A stretch of DNA of 64,000 bases from an uncultured Lachnospiraceae bacterium. Its GTDB lineage: Bacteria > Bacillota > Clostridia > Lachnospirales > Lachnospiraceae. The translations under genes were made by a program, and so were the position numbers. The stretch lies in assembly GCA_910585075.1 (NCBI GenBank), contig CAJUED010000003.1:79878-143877 (forward strand). The letters are read 5' to 3'. Of the stretch, positions 17,157 through 27,095 are shown one piece after another (within the stretch, counting starts at the first letter, position 1; every line of letters starts with the position of its first letter). The notes below the pieces were generated by a model, which worked only from the letters and a program-made list of their open reading frames with translations, did no database searches and was not told the DNA's origin.

Positions 17157-17207
17157 GACTATCATAATAGTTAACTAAATACTATCACGATAGTCATGAT
17201 GTGTCAA
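17157..17207 (-). promoter_or_regulatory. BlaI-type operator and promoter of the repressor-sensor genes
   Basis: Two dyads: GACTAT-CATA-ATAGTT (17157-17172) and ACTAT-CACG-ATAGT (17181-17194). On the minus strand TTGACA (17202-17207) and TAGTAT (17179-17184) are 17 bp apart, with the second dyad spanning spacer and -10. Same geometry as the promoter at 14771-14829. Confidence 0.82.
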
Positions 17208-17267
17208 TGAATCTTGTTCTTCGCACATAAGTAAGTGTTTCGCCTAAGTACTGTAATAAGTTTGGTT

Positions 17268-18074
17268 TTATTGGGGCTGTTTTCCAATATAAGCCAAAAT
17301 ACCGCCGTCCACGTAAAGCACATGTCCGTTTACAAAGTCAGAAGCTTCCGACGCCAGGAAAACCGCAGGTCCCTGCAAATCCTCCGTAACACCCCAGCGT
17401 GCCGCCGGCGTCTTGGCAATGATGAACTGGTCAAAGGGATGTCTTGAACCGTCAGGCTGAATCTCCCGAAGGGGCGCAGTCTGCGGGGTTGCAATGTATC
17501 CGGGGCCAATGCCGTTACACTGAATGTTGAACTGTCCGTATTCGGATGCAATATTCTTGGTGAGCATCTTAAGCCCGCCCTTAGCCGCCGCATAAGCGGA
17601 GACGGTTTCCCGCCCAAGCTCGCTCATCATGGAACAGATGTTGATAATCTTGCCATGTCCCTTCTTTATCATGCTGGGAATCACCGCCTTGGACACGATG
17701 AAAGGTGCGTTTAAGTCCACGTCAATGACCTGACGGAACTGGTCGGCGCTCATCTCACACATGGGAATGCGCTTGATAATACCCGCATTGTTCACCAGAA
17801 TATCAATCATCCCCACTTCCTTTTCAATCCGGGCCACCATGTTCCGTACCTGGTCTTCCTTTGTCACATCACACACATACCCGTGAGCCTTGATTCCTTT
17901 TTCTTCATAAGCGGTAAGGCCTCTATCCACCAGCTCCTGCTTAATGTCGTTAAACACAATAGTTGCTCCCGCTTCCGCGTAGGCTGTTGCAATTGCAAAG
18001 CCAATTCCATAGGATGCGCCTGTCACCAATGCAACTTTACCTTCCAGAGAAAATTTTTTCATAAAATCGCCCAT
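17268..18074 (-). CDS. Short-chain dehydrogenase, gluconate 5-dehydrogenase/KduD-like
   Basis: 268 residues, a classical SDR: NAD(P)-binding TGASYGIG near residue 19, NNAG in ILVNNAGII, catalytic Ser in INICSMMS, and YAAAK for the Tyr-Lys pair. The acidic residue in VFNDIKQ at the end of the second strand favours NAD(H). Closest in pattern to enzymes reducing 5-keto sugar acids or 2-keto-3-deoxygluconate 5-ketone. It follows the beta-glucuronidase gene by about 140 nt, which fits uronic-acid metabolism. AAAGGA precedes the ATG. The exact substrate is not certain. Confidence 0.82.
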   Translation of the reverse strand: MGDFMKKFSLEGKVALVTGASYGIGFAIATAYAEAGATIVFNDIKQELVDRGLTAYEEKGIKAHGYVCDVTKEDQVRNMVARIEKEVGMIDILVNNAGIIKRIPMCEMSADQFRQVIDVDLNAPFIVSKAVIPSMIKKGHGKIINICSMMSELGRETVSAYAAAKGGLKMLTKNIASEYGQFNIQCNGIGPGYIATPQTAPLREIQPDGSRHPFDQFIIAKTPAARWGVTEDLQGPAVFLASEASDFVNGHVLYVDGGILAYIGKQPQ

Positions 18075-18212
18075 TTCCCAATTTCCTTTCCGTCAACCAA
18101 ATGAACCACCCCCAGGCTAGAGGTATCCTCCCCAGCATCTTCCCGAACGCAGCAAACTGCTGGAAATCAGACCCATGCAGAATTGAACAGCCTCTACAAG
18201 CCTGCTTCCTTA

Positions 18213-20003
18213 TCAGGCCTGATTTTTTTCCTCTTTTCCTAATTCCTGATAAAATTTCTGCAATACATAAAAGGCCATTTTTTTGTACTTCTTATCCTCA
18301 GAGAGCAGTCCTTTTCTGTTGTAATACTTTTGTATGCTGCTTGTCCTTCTTGGGCAGCGGAAATCATACAAAATCCATGGCGTCATCCCCTTAATATAAT
18401 CAATATCACGCAGGGTCTGAATCTGGCGCTCGTATACATAAGCCTGGCATTCTTCCGTTCCCTTGTCAGTGATTGTTCCATGGTGTCCCGCCAGGGCGTC
18501 CGCACCAAACTCCGTGATGATCACCGGTTTCTCAGGTCTGCTGTTTGCCATAAGCTGAGGAAGCTTTTCAAAGTCCGGAGTATACCAGCCACAGTATTCG
18601 TTGAGGCCAATTACATCCAGATACTCTGTCAGCCTGTCCGAAATCATATTTTTTTCACTGTCCACAAGACATGCCGCCGATACCAGACGGTTTCCGCCTT
18701 CCCTGTGGGCGCACTGCGCAAGACCTCCCATAAATTTAAGCCGCTCGTCCGTATCCGCATTCTCATTACCCACCGACCAGACAATGACGCTTGCCCGGTT
18801 ATAATCCCGGCGCATCAGCTCCCGCAGCTGATTTTCCGCATCCTGGTAGGTTTTTTCCCGCTCAAACCGGATTGCCCAATAGACAGGAATCTCCTCCCAC
18901 AGCATGATGCCCATTTTATCCGCAAGCCTGGCCATACGTTCATTGTGGGGATAGTGGGCAATCCGCATAAAATTACAGCCCAGCTGCTTTGCCAGCATGA
19001 TGTTCTCTATTCTCTCTGTCTCCGTTAAGCCCTTTCCATTCTCCACGCTTTCCTCATGACAGCTGATTCCCCGCAGGAAAACAGGTTTTCCGTTTAAAAG
19101 GATTTCCCCATTCTCCACCTTGATTTCCCGAAATCCCACATTATCACTGACGCTGTCTTCTCCGTAAGATACCTTCACCTCATAAAGTTTCGGTGTATCT
19201 GGCGTCCATAATTCCGGCCTGCCGTCCATGACAGCTGTTCCCACTCCATCCTCAATCAAAATCTGGCTTTGGACACCCAATTCTTCGATAGCAATCCGGG
19301 CTTTTCCTGAAACTTTTTCCGAAAGCTCCACTTTTGCCTGTATTCTACTGAAAGTCCCGTCCGGGGCCAGCTCAATCTGAAAATTTTTGATGTAAATTTC
19401 CGGCAGATAAATCAACTCAATGTCCCTGTACACGCCGCCATAATTAAACCAGTCCGTATTTTCCGTGGGCACCTGGGTTTCCCTTCTGGTACTGTCCACC
19501 ACAAGCATGATCCGATTGTCCGCCTTAAGGGAATCCGTGAGATTAAAATACGCCGGTGTGGAACCGCCTCTGTGCATTCCTATGTAAGTCCCGTTCACAA
19601 AAACCCTGCACAGATAATTAGCCGCGCCAACCTTAAGAACCACAGTTTCCTTTTCTTTTGCACGATAAGAAAACTTCCTGGTAAACACCATACTTCCGTC
19701 ATACAAAAGGAATTTTTCTTCCAGCGTATTCCAGCAACAGGGCAGCTGCATGACCGGCCACTCGTCAAAGGAATAATCCACAGGAAGGGTATAGCCGTTT
19801 TCATCAAAATGCTTTTCCTTAAACCACTGCTGTCTTAAGCAGGTGTCATACTGGTCCACGGCGTACTGCCACTGCCCGTTTAACAGATCCCTTTTCCTGC
19901 CGCCATCAAATACCATGGTATCAGCCGTGGCCTTTTTCCCCTCATACTGCTCCGTGTAGTCCTCCAAATGAATGTCTGACATATAAATTTTCGGCTTTTC
20001 CAT
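18213..20003 (-). CDS. Beta-glucuronidase, glycoside hydrolase family 2
   Basis: About 596 residues, no signal peptide, so cytosolic. Jelly-roll N-terminal domain, Ig-like middle, then a TIM barrel with acid/base Glu in WSVGNENAD and nucleophile Glu in IITEFGADA. Near the C-terminus NRKGLLSEDKKYKK aligns with the N-x-K motif that binds the glucuronate carboxylate in known beta-glucuronidases, favouring glucuronidase over galactosidase. The ATG at 20003 has GGAGAGGAAC before it; a GTG at 20033 is less likely. Probably co-transcribed with the SDR downstream. Gut enzymes of this type release glucuronic acid from host, drug or plant conjugates. Confidence 0.88.
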   Translation of the reverse strand: MEKPKIYMSDIHLEDYTEQYEGKKATADTMVFDGGRKRDLLNGQWQYAVDQYDTCLRQQWFKEKHFDENGYTLPVDYSFDEWPVMQLPCCWNTLEEKFLLYDGSMVFTRKFSYRAKEKETVVLKVGAANYLCRVFVNGTYIGMHRGGSTPAYFNLTDSLKADNRIMLVVDSTRRETQVPTENTDWFNYGGVYRDIELIYLPEIYIKNFQIELAPDGTFSRIQAKVELSEKVSGKARIAIEELGVQSQILIEDGVGTAVMDGRPELWTPDTPKLYEVKVSYGEDSVSDNVGFREIKVENGEILLNGKPVFLRGISCHEESVENGKGLTETERIENIMLAKQLGCNFMRIAHYPHNERMARLADKMGIMLWEEIPVYWAIRFEREKTYQDAENQLRELMRRDYNRASVIVWSVGNENADTDERLKFMGGLAQCAHREGGNRLVSAACLVDSEKNMISDRLTEYLDVIGLNEYCGWYTPDFEKLPQLMANSRPEKPVIITEFGADALAGHHGTITDKGTEECQAYVYERQIQTLRDIDYIKGMTPWILYDFRCPRRTSSIQKYYNRKGLLSEDKKYKKMAFYVLQKFYQELGKEEKNQA

Positions 20004-20054
20004 GTTCCTCTCCTCTCTGTATTTTCCTAACACTTTTTGCCCTTTTTTATTCCA

Positions 20055-20082
20055 TTATTACAAACTTTACAAAAAAGCGCAA
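20055..20082 (-). promoter_or_regulatory. Possible promoter of the beta-glucuronidase gene
   Basis: TTGCGC (20077-20082) and TAATAA (20055-20060) on the minus strand with a 16-bp spacer, about 50 nt before the start codon. Moderate match only. Confidence 0.35.
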
Positions 20083-20190
20083 CTTCATGCTTAACGATTA
20101 CAACCCTGCGGAAAAGTACATTAGTTTTCAAAGGTTAGTGGGAAGCTTAGCGTTGCGTTTTTATAGGGTGAAAGCCCGGTGAGGCCAGCT

Positions 20191-20808
20191 TTAAATCTTT
20201 TCTTCCCTCACCAGCAAAAGCGCCCCTTTTCCCACTGCAACCCTGCTCTCTTTTCCCAGAAATTCATTGCTCACGCCAACCGGATATTCCTTGGTGAGAA
20301 CCGCATCGTGAAGCTCATACTTAAGTCCTTCCTCATACACTCCCTCTGCCTTATCCCCCAGACAAAACACCGACAAAAAGCCTTCCTCCCGGGGGCCGAG
20401 GCGAATCTCCCCGTTTACAATCACCCGGTACCAGGAACCCTTTCCAATCAAAATACCTTCGGCCCCTTTAGCCTCCAGGTCAGCCAAAAGCTGGATATTC
20501 GCTATGGTATGAGAAATCCTTCCGCCGGTTCCTCCGAAAATGACAAACTTCCGGTATCCCTGCCTAAGCCCTTCCGCTATCGCCCAGCCTGTATCCGTAT
20601 CATCCTTCTCAGGCTTTAAAACAACCACCTTGGGATGGTCAGGAACCTCGCCCAGAGAATCAAAATCCCCCACCACCAAATCCATAGCAATCCCTCTTTC
20701 CAGGCAATGGGTATAACCGCCATCACAGGCAATCACCAAATCTCCGTTTGCAGGAGAGCACTCCCCATCACCAAACTCCCCCGCCCCAATAATATAACAA
20801 ATTCCCAT
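20191..20808 (-). CDS. thiN: Thiamine pyrophosphokinase
   Basis: About 205 residues, cytosolic. Transfers pyrophosphate from ATP to thiamine to make thiamine diphosphate. The family motifs are in order: VIACDGGYTH, DLVVGDFDSLG, KDDTDTGWA and FGGTGGRISHTIANI, then a C-terminal beta domain. The ATG at 20808 follows GGAG by 6 nt; an ATG at 20820 is also in frame. It lies alone here rather than in the rsgA-rpe-thiN cluster often seen in Firmicutes. Confidence 0.92.
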   Translation of the reverse strand: MGICYIIGAGEFGDGECSPANGDLVIACDGGYTHCLERGIAMDLVVGDFDSLGEVPDHPKVVVLKPEKDDTDTGWAIAEGLRQGYRKFVIFGGTGGRISHTIANIQLLADLEAKGAEGILIGKGSWYRVIVNGEIRLGPREEGFLSVFCLGDKAEGVYEEGLKYELHDAVLTKEYPVGVSNEFLGKESRVAVGKGALLLVREEKI

Positions 20809-21040
20809 ATCAATCTCCATTCCACTTTAACAATCTGTCACTTGAATATTACTTATAGAAATAAAGCAAACTGGTAACTTTTCAAACGGCAGCCCCAAAT
20901 GCCACTCTTTTAAGCGTGTGCGCTTGGTGAGGCTCTTTCCTGGCTTTTAATCTTGTGCCTGGCGTCTGCTGCGATTTTATAGAGCGAAAGCGCAGTGACG
21001 ACTAAATATCTGCTCACACTGCGTAGTCGGCCAAGAAAAT

Positions 21041-21084
21041 GTAAAAAGAACAACAGCCCATAATTCTTCCATCACAGGCTGTTG
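21041..21084 (-). terminator. Terminator of the RND operon
   Basis: Stem 21077-21084 with 21051-21058 (CAACAGCC/GGCTGTTG), followed on the minus strand by TTCTTTTTAC. It starts 13 nt after the pump gene's stop. Confidence 0.75.
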
Positions 21085-21096
21085 CTTTTTCTTTCT

Positions 21097-24000
21097 TTAT
21101 TTCCCTTGTTTCTTCATTTCTCTTGCTTCTTTTTTCTCTAGTCTGCGCGTCTTTCTGGCCATCCTGCTCTCTTTTCTGGTCTGTTTATCAATAATCAGAT
21201 AGAAAGTAGGCAGAAGGAGCAGAATCAAAACCGTAGACGCCACAAGTCCGCCAATAATCACAAGCGCCATTCCCTGCATCATAACGGAACCGTCTCCAAT
21301 CCCCAGTGACATGGGAACCATGGATAAAATGGTGGTCAGCGTTGTCATCAAAATCGGCCTAAGACGCATCTGCCCGCTCTGGATCAGCGCATCCTCAAGG
21401 GGTATTTCTTCCCGCAGCCTGTTGACCGTATCCACATACAGGATACCATTATTTACCACGATACCAACCAGCATCAGCACACCCATAAGGGACACCATAC
21501 TAAGCGTGGAGCGTGTAATAAACAGCAGTCCAAAGGAGCCAATCAGCGCAAAAGGAACGCTCATCATAACCATTGCTGAAAATCTGGGCGATTCAAACTG
21601 CATTGCCATCACAAGGAAAATCAGGAAAACCGCCACATAAATCGCATTGATAATGGCCTGAAATTCATCATTCATCATCTCGTTCATCATGCTGGTTGCC
21701 CTGGTCACGCCTCTTGGAAGCATAATCTGTGCCATAGCTTCTTCCGCTGCCTTCTGGGCGGTAAATCTGGCATCTTCCGTGGTATTGGCTGTGACCGCTA
21801 CCTGATAGATCCCGTCCACTCTGGTAAGGGTAACCGGCGCATCCTTATACGCTATCACTGCCAGCTCTGACAACGGAACCTGTGTACCCATAGGTGTGGT
21901 CAATGTCATGTTAAGCAGATCGTTCATGTCCTCATACTCGCCCTTAGGATATTCCAGACGTATGGAGAATTCTTCTCCGTTTCTGGTCAAGGTAGCCGCT
22001 TCCGTTCCGCTTAACGCATTACGCATTTCCCCTGCAACCTGCACAGGCGGCAGGCCTACCGACATGCTCTTTAAGGGATCGATCACCACTTCCACCTGAG
22101 TAGCGGCGTCAGATAAATTTGACGACACCTGCAGTACCCCCGGCAGGGTCTGTAACATATCCTGTACCTGTTTGGACGCCTCCTTCAAATCATCCAGGTC
22201 GCGTCCCTCCAGGTCAATCTCTATACCGCCTCCCATCATGGAAGTAATGCTGGCGCCGCTGGCCGAGATACTGATATCCATGTCGGTCACATTTGCAAGC
22301 TCCCTGGAATATTTCTCCACAGCCTCATTGGTTGAAATCTCAGCGTCATCCTTCAAGTAAGCCCGCAGGCTGGCAGACCCTGATGACACCTGATAAGAAT
22401 ACTGCTCAATGTCCTCGTCAGCTGCTGCCATTTCCTCCAGAAACGCCGTCTTTTCCGCAATTGTCTCAAGATTTGTCCCTGAGCGGAAAGATGCGCTGAT
22501 GGCAAAAGCACCCTCATCCATGGACGGCATAAGCTCCGAATTGGTATTGCCCACCAACACAAACGCGCCAACCAAAAGGGCCACCGCTATGAACATCACC
22601 AGTTTCTTTTTATTTAACAGCCTGCCAAGCAGCTTTTCATACCCGCTGTTAATCTTGCGAAGTAATTTGTTGATTGGAAGTTCTTTCTTTTCCTGAGGTT
22701 TAAATTTCCGAAACAAAAGCGGAATAACGGTCATTGCAACCACCAGTGAAGTCAGCATTGCAATGATAATCGTCATACCAAGCTCTGCAAACAGCTGTCC
22801 TGATAATCCCTTCATCGTGCTGAGAGGAAGGTATACCACAACCGTTGTGATGGTTGAAGCAATAATAGAGGCAGTTACCACTCCGGTTCCCCTAAGGGCC
22901 GCTTCGTCATATTCACCTGTCTCGTCCTTTAGCCGGAAACAGCTCTCCAACACCACAATCGAGCTGTCCACCATCATACCGATGGCAATCACCAGCGCGC
23001 CCATGGTAACTACGTTGAAGGTAAATCCCAGCATATTCATGCCAATCATAGTTGCAAACAAAGCGATAGGCATGGAACTTCCTACAATCAGACTTGCCCG
23101 CAAATCTCCAAAGAAAATAAACAGGACAAGCATGGACAGGACAACTCCAAGTACAAGCGTCTTTGCAACCGACGAGAGCGAAGAAATAATCGCATCACTG
23201 GCATTATAGGTAACATCAATCACCACCGTATCGTTTGCCGCCTGCAGACGGTCCAGCATCTTCTCCACCGACCTGGTTACATCCACCGTACCGTAACTTT
23301 TCTTCTTCGTAACCGCAACGGTGATATCCTCCTGTCCATTGGTACGGCTGATGCCTGAGTCCTCACTTTGGCTCTCACTGACCGTTGCCAGCTCCGAAAG
23401 AGGTATAAGCTGCCCTCTTGCAGTTGTAATCGGAATATTCTGAATCTGTACCACTCCCGAAATATCCGCGCTGCTGGAAATGGAAATATCCTGACTTCCC
23501 TGGCTGACGTCACCTACCGGCACCGTGAAATCCATTGCCGCTATGGTCTGGGAAATAGTACTCATGGTCACGCCGTACTGTTTCATCGCCTGGGAATTTA
23601 ATTCTACCTTAATATAGTTTTCCTTACCGCCATAAGTTTCAACCTGGGCCACGCCGCTTAAGGTTTCCAGCTCCGGAACCATTGTGTCCTCCACGTAGCT
23701 GAGCACATCCGCGTCGCCCACTGCCTTTACGGAGATATCCATTGTCTCCATCTGATCCATGGCCATCTCAATAACCACCGGTTCGCTGGCATCATCCGGC
23801 ATCCCCACTCTGGCGGTATCAAGAGCGGAGCGCAGATCCAGATAAGCCTCATCCAAATCTGTCCCGTACTCATACTGGAACATAACCATGGACATATTTT
23901 CCGCCGACTGGGAAGTGTAAGTAGTCACGCCGCTCTGCTCCGCACCTGCTTCCTCCACTTCCTTCGTAACCAGTTCCTCCACGCTTTCCGGGTCAGCTCC

Positions 24001-24156
24001 CGGATAAATGGTGTAAACCAGTAACATGGGAAGCTCCATATCCGGCGTCAGCTCCAGCGTAAAGCCGGCTATGGATGTGAGGCCGAATACTACCAGCGCC
24101 AGCACGATAAGTGCGGTTGAAACCGGACGGCGCATTGCCAATTTTGTCAAATTCAT
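21097..24156 (-). CDS. RND family efflux permease
   Basis: 1019 residues with the duplicated RND plan: TM1 (ALIVLALVVFGLTSIAGF), a large extracellular domain to about 330, a bundle including VIAIGMMVDSSIVVLES with the conserved TM4 Asp, the second large domain, and the C-terminal bundle (FLIFLVMAMQFESPRFSAM; LMLVGIVVNNGILYVDTV). It ends in a basic Lys/Arg-rich tail. It is proton-driven in characterised members. The adaptor gene lies 15 nt upstream. In a Gram-positive there is no outer-membrane channel; substrates are unknown. A strong terminator follows. Confidence 0.93.
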   Translation of the reverse strand: MNLTKLAMRRPVSTALIVLALVVFGLTSIAGFTLELTPDMELPMLLVYTIYPGADPESVEELVTKEVEEAGAEQSGVTTYTSQSAENMSMVMFQYEYGTDLDEAYLDLRSALDTARVGMPDDASEPVVIEMAMDQMETMDISVKAVGDADVLSYVEDTMVPELETLSGVAQVETYGGKENYIKVELNSQAMKQYGVTMSTISQTIAAMDFTVPVGDVSQGSQDISISSSADISGVVQIQNIPITTARGQLIPLSELATVSESQSEDSGISRTNGQEDITVAVTKKKSYGTVDVTRSVEKMLDRLQAANDTVVIDVTYNASDAIISSLSSVAKTLVLGVVLSMLVLFIFFGDLRASLIVGSSMPIALFATMIGMNMLGFTFNVVTMGALVIAIGMMVDSSIVVLESCFRLKDETGEYDEAALRGTGVVTASIIASTITTVVVYLPLSTMKGLSGQLFAELGMTIIIAMLTSLVVAMTVIPLLFRKFKPQEKKELPINKLLRKINSGYEKLLGRLLNKKKLVMFIAVALLVGAFVLVGNTNSELMPSMDEGAFAISASFRSGTNLETIAEKTAFLEEMAAADEDIEQYSYQVSSGSASLRAYLKDDAEISTNEAVEKYSRELANVTDMDISISASGASITSMMGGGIEIDLEGRDLDDLKEASKQVQDMLQTLPGVLQVSSNLSDAATQVEVVIDPLKSMSVGLPPVQVAGEMRNALSGTEAATLTRNGEEFSIRLEYPKGEYEDMNDLLNMTLTTPMGTQVPLSELAVIAYKDAPVTLTRVDGIYQVAVTANTTEDARFTAQKAAEEAMAQIMLPRGVTRATSMMNEMMNDEFQAIINAIYVAVFLIFLVMAMQFESPRFSAMVMMSVPFALIGSFGLLFITRSTLSMVSLMGVLMLVGIVVNNGILYVDTVNRLREEIPLEDALIQSGQMRLRPILMTTLTTILSMVPMSLGIGDGSVMMQGMALVIIGGLVASTVLILLLLPTFYLIIDKQTRKESRMARKTRRLEKKEAREMKKQGK

Positions 24157-24171
24157 GCTTTTTCCGCCTTC

Positions 24172-26256
24172 CTATTCTTCGCCTGTCAAAGCAGAATCTG
24201 TCCCATTATCCTGTCCTGCCTGTGTCTTTTCCACGTCCTGATTTTCCGTGTTCCGGATTCCCGGAAGTCCCAGCGTATCCTGGGCTTTTCCGGTATTCAG
24301 AGAGCCCAGAAGCTCCTGCACCGTTTCTGACTCCCGGATTTGCGAACCTTTCTGTTCTTTTCCTGTTTCCTGACTTTCCAAAGTTTCCGATGTCTTTCCT
24401 GTATCCTGGCCTTCCGAAACTTCTGATACCTTTCCTGTTTCCTGGCCCTGCGAAGCTTCCGGCGCGTCCTGCACCTCTCCGGTTTCCTGACCTTCCGAAA
24501 CATCTGATGTATCCTGCGTCTCTCCCGTATCTTCTTCTCCCTGGACGGACACAAGAGCCCCTTCACGCAGATTAGCCGACCAGCTTACAATCAGTTTATC
24601 TTCCACGGTAAGCCCGGACAGTACCGTCATGGTCTGCTCGTCAAAGATTCCCGTCTCAATGTCTTTCCGCTGCGCCATGCCGTCCACTTCCACATAAACA
24701 TAGGGCTGTCCGCCGTCATAGTAGACCGCGTCATAGGGAATCAAAATCGCATTCTGCTGGCTGTATGTATCCGCCAGGACCTTCACGCTGCATCCTGTCA
24801 GCAGACTTTCATCTGGAGCGCTGACAGAGGCTTTTATTGCAAATAATCCTGTATTCTGATCTATCATGCTGCCAATCTCCGTAATTGCAGCGCTGAATTT
24901 TTTGCCGTTCCGGTCCACCTCCACCTTCTGTCCCACCGATAAGGTATTGCGTATACCCTCGCTGGTATAAAAAGTGACGGTCATGGTATCTTTATTGGAA
25001 ATCACATAAGCCGGAGACCCCGGAGAGGCCAAATCATGCTCGTTCACGTTCACCGCCTCAATTATGCCGTCAATAGGCGCTTTCAGCGTATACATATCCT
25101 TCTGATACTGGGCGCTCTCAATTGCCACCTGGGCGCCCTCCACGCCAACCTTGGCCGAATTCACCGTAGCCGCTGCGGAATCTATACCGATTGCCGCCGT
25201 GTCAAGGCCAACTGCCGCCGCATTTTTATTGGCATCCACAACCTTCTGCGTATCGCTGTAAATCTGTTCCGCCGTAATGTTCCTGACTGTTTCCGCCTGC
25301 TGAAGGCTCCTGTATGTATCCGACAGAGTGTCATTTAATTGGTCCTGTCCGTCCTCAATGGACTGGATACCGGCCTTCGCCTGCTCATAGGCTGACTCTA
25401 ACTGACTCACTGCGGCGCTTGCCTGCTCATAAGTTGAGCGCGCTGCGTCCAGGGATTTCTTGGCACTCTCCAGGTCATACTCATATACCTTTTCTCCCTC
25501 ACCCGGATACAAAGCGTTGTAGGCGTCTATCAATTCCTCATACTGCGTATATTCCTGGGGCTCAAGCGCCGTCACCTCGGCCTCTGCCTTTGCATAAGCC
25601 TGGGCGGCCTGCTCCAGATACGCCCTGGCATCATTCCTGCTCTCCCTTAAGCTGTCCTTGGCTTTCTCGGCGTCTTTCTTATCGTCTTCCAGGTCATCTA
25701 TCTGGCTGTTGATATTATCAATACCGCTGTTAATATTATCCACCTGGGACTGCAGCTGATACAACTGCAGATTCTTCTGTCCGCCTAACTGCGCGTCCAG
25801 CTGTGCAACCGTGCTTTCATACTGGGCCTGGGCCGCCGCGTACTGGGCCTGGGCCGCCTCATATCCTATCTGGGCCGAATTTACCCCTGCCGCTGCGCTG
25901 TCATACTGAGCTTTTGCACTGGCAAGCTGTAATTCCGCCGCCTCATCATCCAATTCACACAGTACTTCCCCTGCGGTCACATTATCTCCTACGGAAACAT
26001 CCGCATTTAATACCTCTGCCGTAACCAGCGGCATTACATAAACTGACTGTCCCGGACTTATGGTTCCCACAAATTCATTTTTCAGAGTCAGAGTTCCCGC
26101 CTGGGGGCTCTGCACCTGCACAGGAATCCGCTCGTCCATCACTTCTCCCTCGTCCGCCGCCTGCTGACCGCAGCCTGACAAAAGAGCGCTTATGCATGCT
26201 GCCGCCATCAGAAAAGAAATTCCTTTTTTATATGACTTTCTATACGGTCTTTTCAT
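24172..26256 (-). CDS. RND pump adaptor lipoprotein (membrane fusion protein)
   Basis: About 694 residues. Signal with lipobox ALLSGC, a lipoyl half (ADVSVGDNVTAGEVLCELD), a very long coiled-coil hairpin rich in Ala/Gln/Asp (about residues 100-380, AQAQYAAAQAQYES type), the second lipoyl half (YTLKAPIDGIIEAVNV), beta-barrel, then an unusual C-terminal tail of about 115 residues with acidic 12-15-residue repeats (SEGQETGKV type). The ATG at 26256 has AAAGGAG 6 nt upstream, so the longer in-frame extension is discounted. Co-transcribed with the RND permease. Confidence 0.9.
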   Translation of the reverse strand: MKRPYRKSYKKGISFLMAAACISALLSGCGQQAADEGEVMDERIPVQVQSPQAGTLTLKNEFVGTISPGQSVYVMPLVTAEVLNADVSVGDNVTAGEVLCELDDEAAELQLASAKAQYDSAAAGVNSAQIGYEAAQAQYAAAQAQYESTVAQLDAQLGGQKNLQLYQLQSQVDNINSGIDNINSQIDDLEDDKKDAEKAKDSLRESRNDARAYLEQAAQAYAKAEAEVTALEPQEYTQYEELIDAYNALYPGEGEKVYEYDLESAKKSLDAARSTYEQASAAVSQLESAYEQAKAGIQSIEDGQDQLNDTLSDTYRSLQQAETVRNITAEQIYSDTQKVVDANKNAAAVGLDTAAIGIDSAAATVNSAKVGVEGAQVAIESAQYQKDMYTLKAPIDGIIEAVNVNEHDLASPGSPAYVISNKDTMTVTFYTSEGIRNTLSVGQKVEVDRNGKKFSAAITEIGSMIDQNTGLFAIKASVSAPDESLLTGCSVKVLADTYSQQNAILIPYDAVYYDGGQPYVYVEVDGMAQRKDIETGIFDEQTMTVLSGLTVEDKLIVSWSANLREGALVSVQGEEDTGETQDTSDVSEGQETGEVQDAPEASQGQETGKVSEVSEGQDTGKTSETLESQETGKEQKGSQIRESETVQELLGSLNTGKAQDTLGLPGIRNTENQDVEKTQAGQDNGTDSALTGEE

Positions 26257-26452
26257 CAAATTCTCCTTTCCCATGTAATATCCGGTTCCAAAATACAACT
26301 TTTCCGCTTTAAATTCAAGCATTAGGAATCGCATTTAAGAATAATTTTAGAAAGTACATAGATTCATAAAAATTTAGATAGAATTTAATGTTGCTGTTCG
26401 CGGCCTGTCCGGCCACTCATGGTAACAATTCGGAGCGATATTGTCCTCATAT

Positions 26453-27076
26453 TTACTTTTGAATCGCCTTTTTCAGCTTCGCTTTGATTCGCTGAAGGGC
26501 ATTGTCCGTGGACTTCCCGTCCCGCCCAAGCACCTTGGCAATCTGGCTGTATTTCATACCGGTCAGGTATAAATCCAGCACTTGTTTCTCGAAGCTGCTC
26601 AGCTCCTTTTCCATGATTTTTTCCAAAACCTCAACATTTTCCTTGTCAATCAAAAGCTCCTCCGGGCTCTTTTCCAGCTGGGAGCTGATACTGTCAAACA
26701 GCTCCCGGCCTTCGCCATCCTCGCCGCTGTTTTCAAAGCTGTCGGCGTAAAGGGAAATATAGGTGTTAAGAGGTGCGTGTTTCTGCCTGCCCGCCGCCTG
26801 TACCGCAGTATACATCTGCCTGGACACACAAAGGTCTGCAAAGGTGTAAAAACTGGCGTCCCGTCCCGTATCATAATCTCTAATCGCCTTAAAAAGGCCT
26901 ATCATCCCTTCCTGTATCAGGTCTTCCCGGTCCGCGCCCAGTATATACATGGACTTTGCCTTGTTGCGCACCAGATTCTTATATTTGTCCATAATATAAT
27001 CCGTAATGGCTGATTCCCCGTCCCGCAATCTTAAAATCAGCTCGTCATCACTGAATTTTTCATAATCCTTTTCCAT
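26453..27076 (-). CDS. sigH: RNA polymerase sigma factor, SigH-like
   Basis: About 207 residues. Region 2 (LVRNKAKSMYILGADREDLIQEGMIGLFKAI) and region 4 (FEKQVLDLYLTGMKYSQIAKVLGRDGKSTDNALQRIKAKL) are clear, with the SigH-type linker. In spore formers SigH drives early-stationary and sporulation-entry genes. The ATG at 27076 (MEKDYEKFSDDEL) gives the usual family N-terminus and 19 nt spacing from the upstream gene; a longer frame back to 27163 would overlap that gene. The ribosome site is weak, so the start is uncertain. Confidence 0.85.
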   Translation of the reverse strand: MEKDYEKFSDDELILRLRDGESAITDYIMDKYKNLVRNKAKSMYILGADREDLIQEGMIGLFKAIRDYDTGRDASFYTFADLCVSRQMYTAVQAAGRQKHAPLNTYISLYADSFENSGEDGEGRELFDSISSQLEKSPEELLIDKENVEVLEKIMEKELSSFEKQVLDLYLTGMKYSQIAKVLGRDGKSTDNALQRIKAKLKKAIQK

Positions 27077-27095
27077 ATCACCAATCTCATTTGAC

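Noticed and set aside
18213..20003. GH2 enzyme as beta-galactosidase
   Set aside because: The NRK motif near the C-terminus and the overall length fit beta-glucuronidase better.
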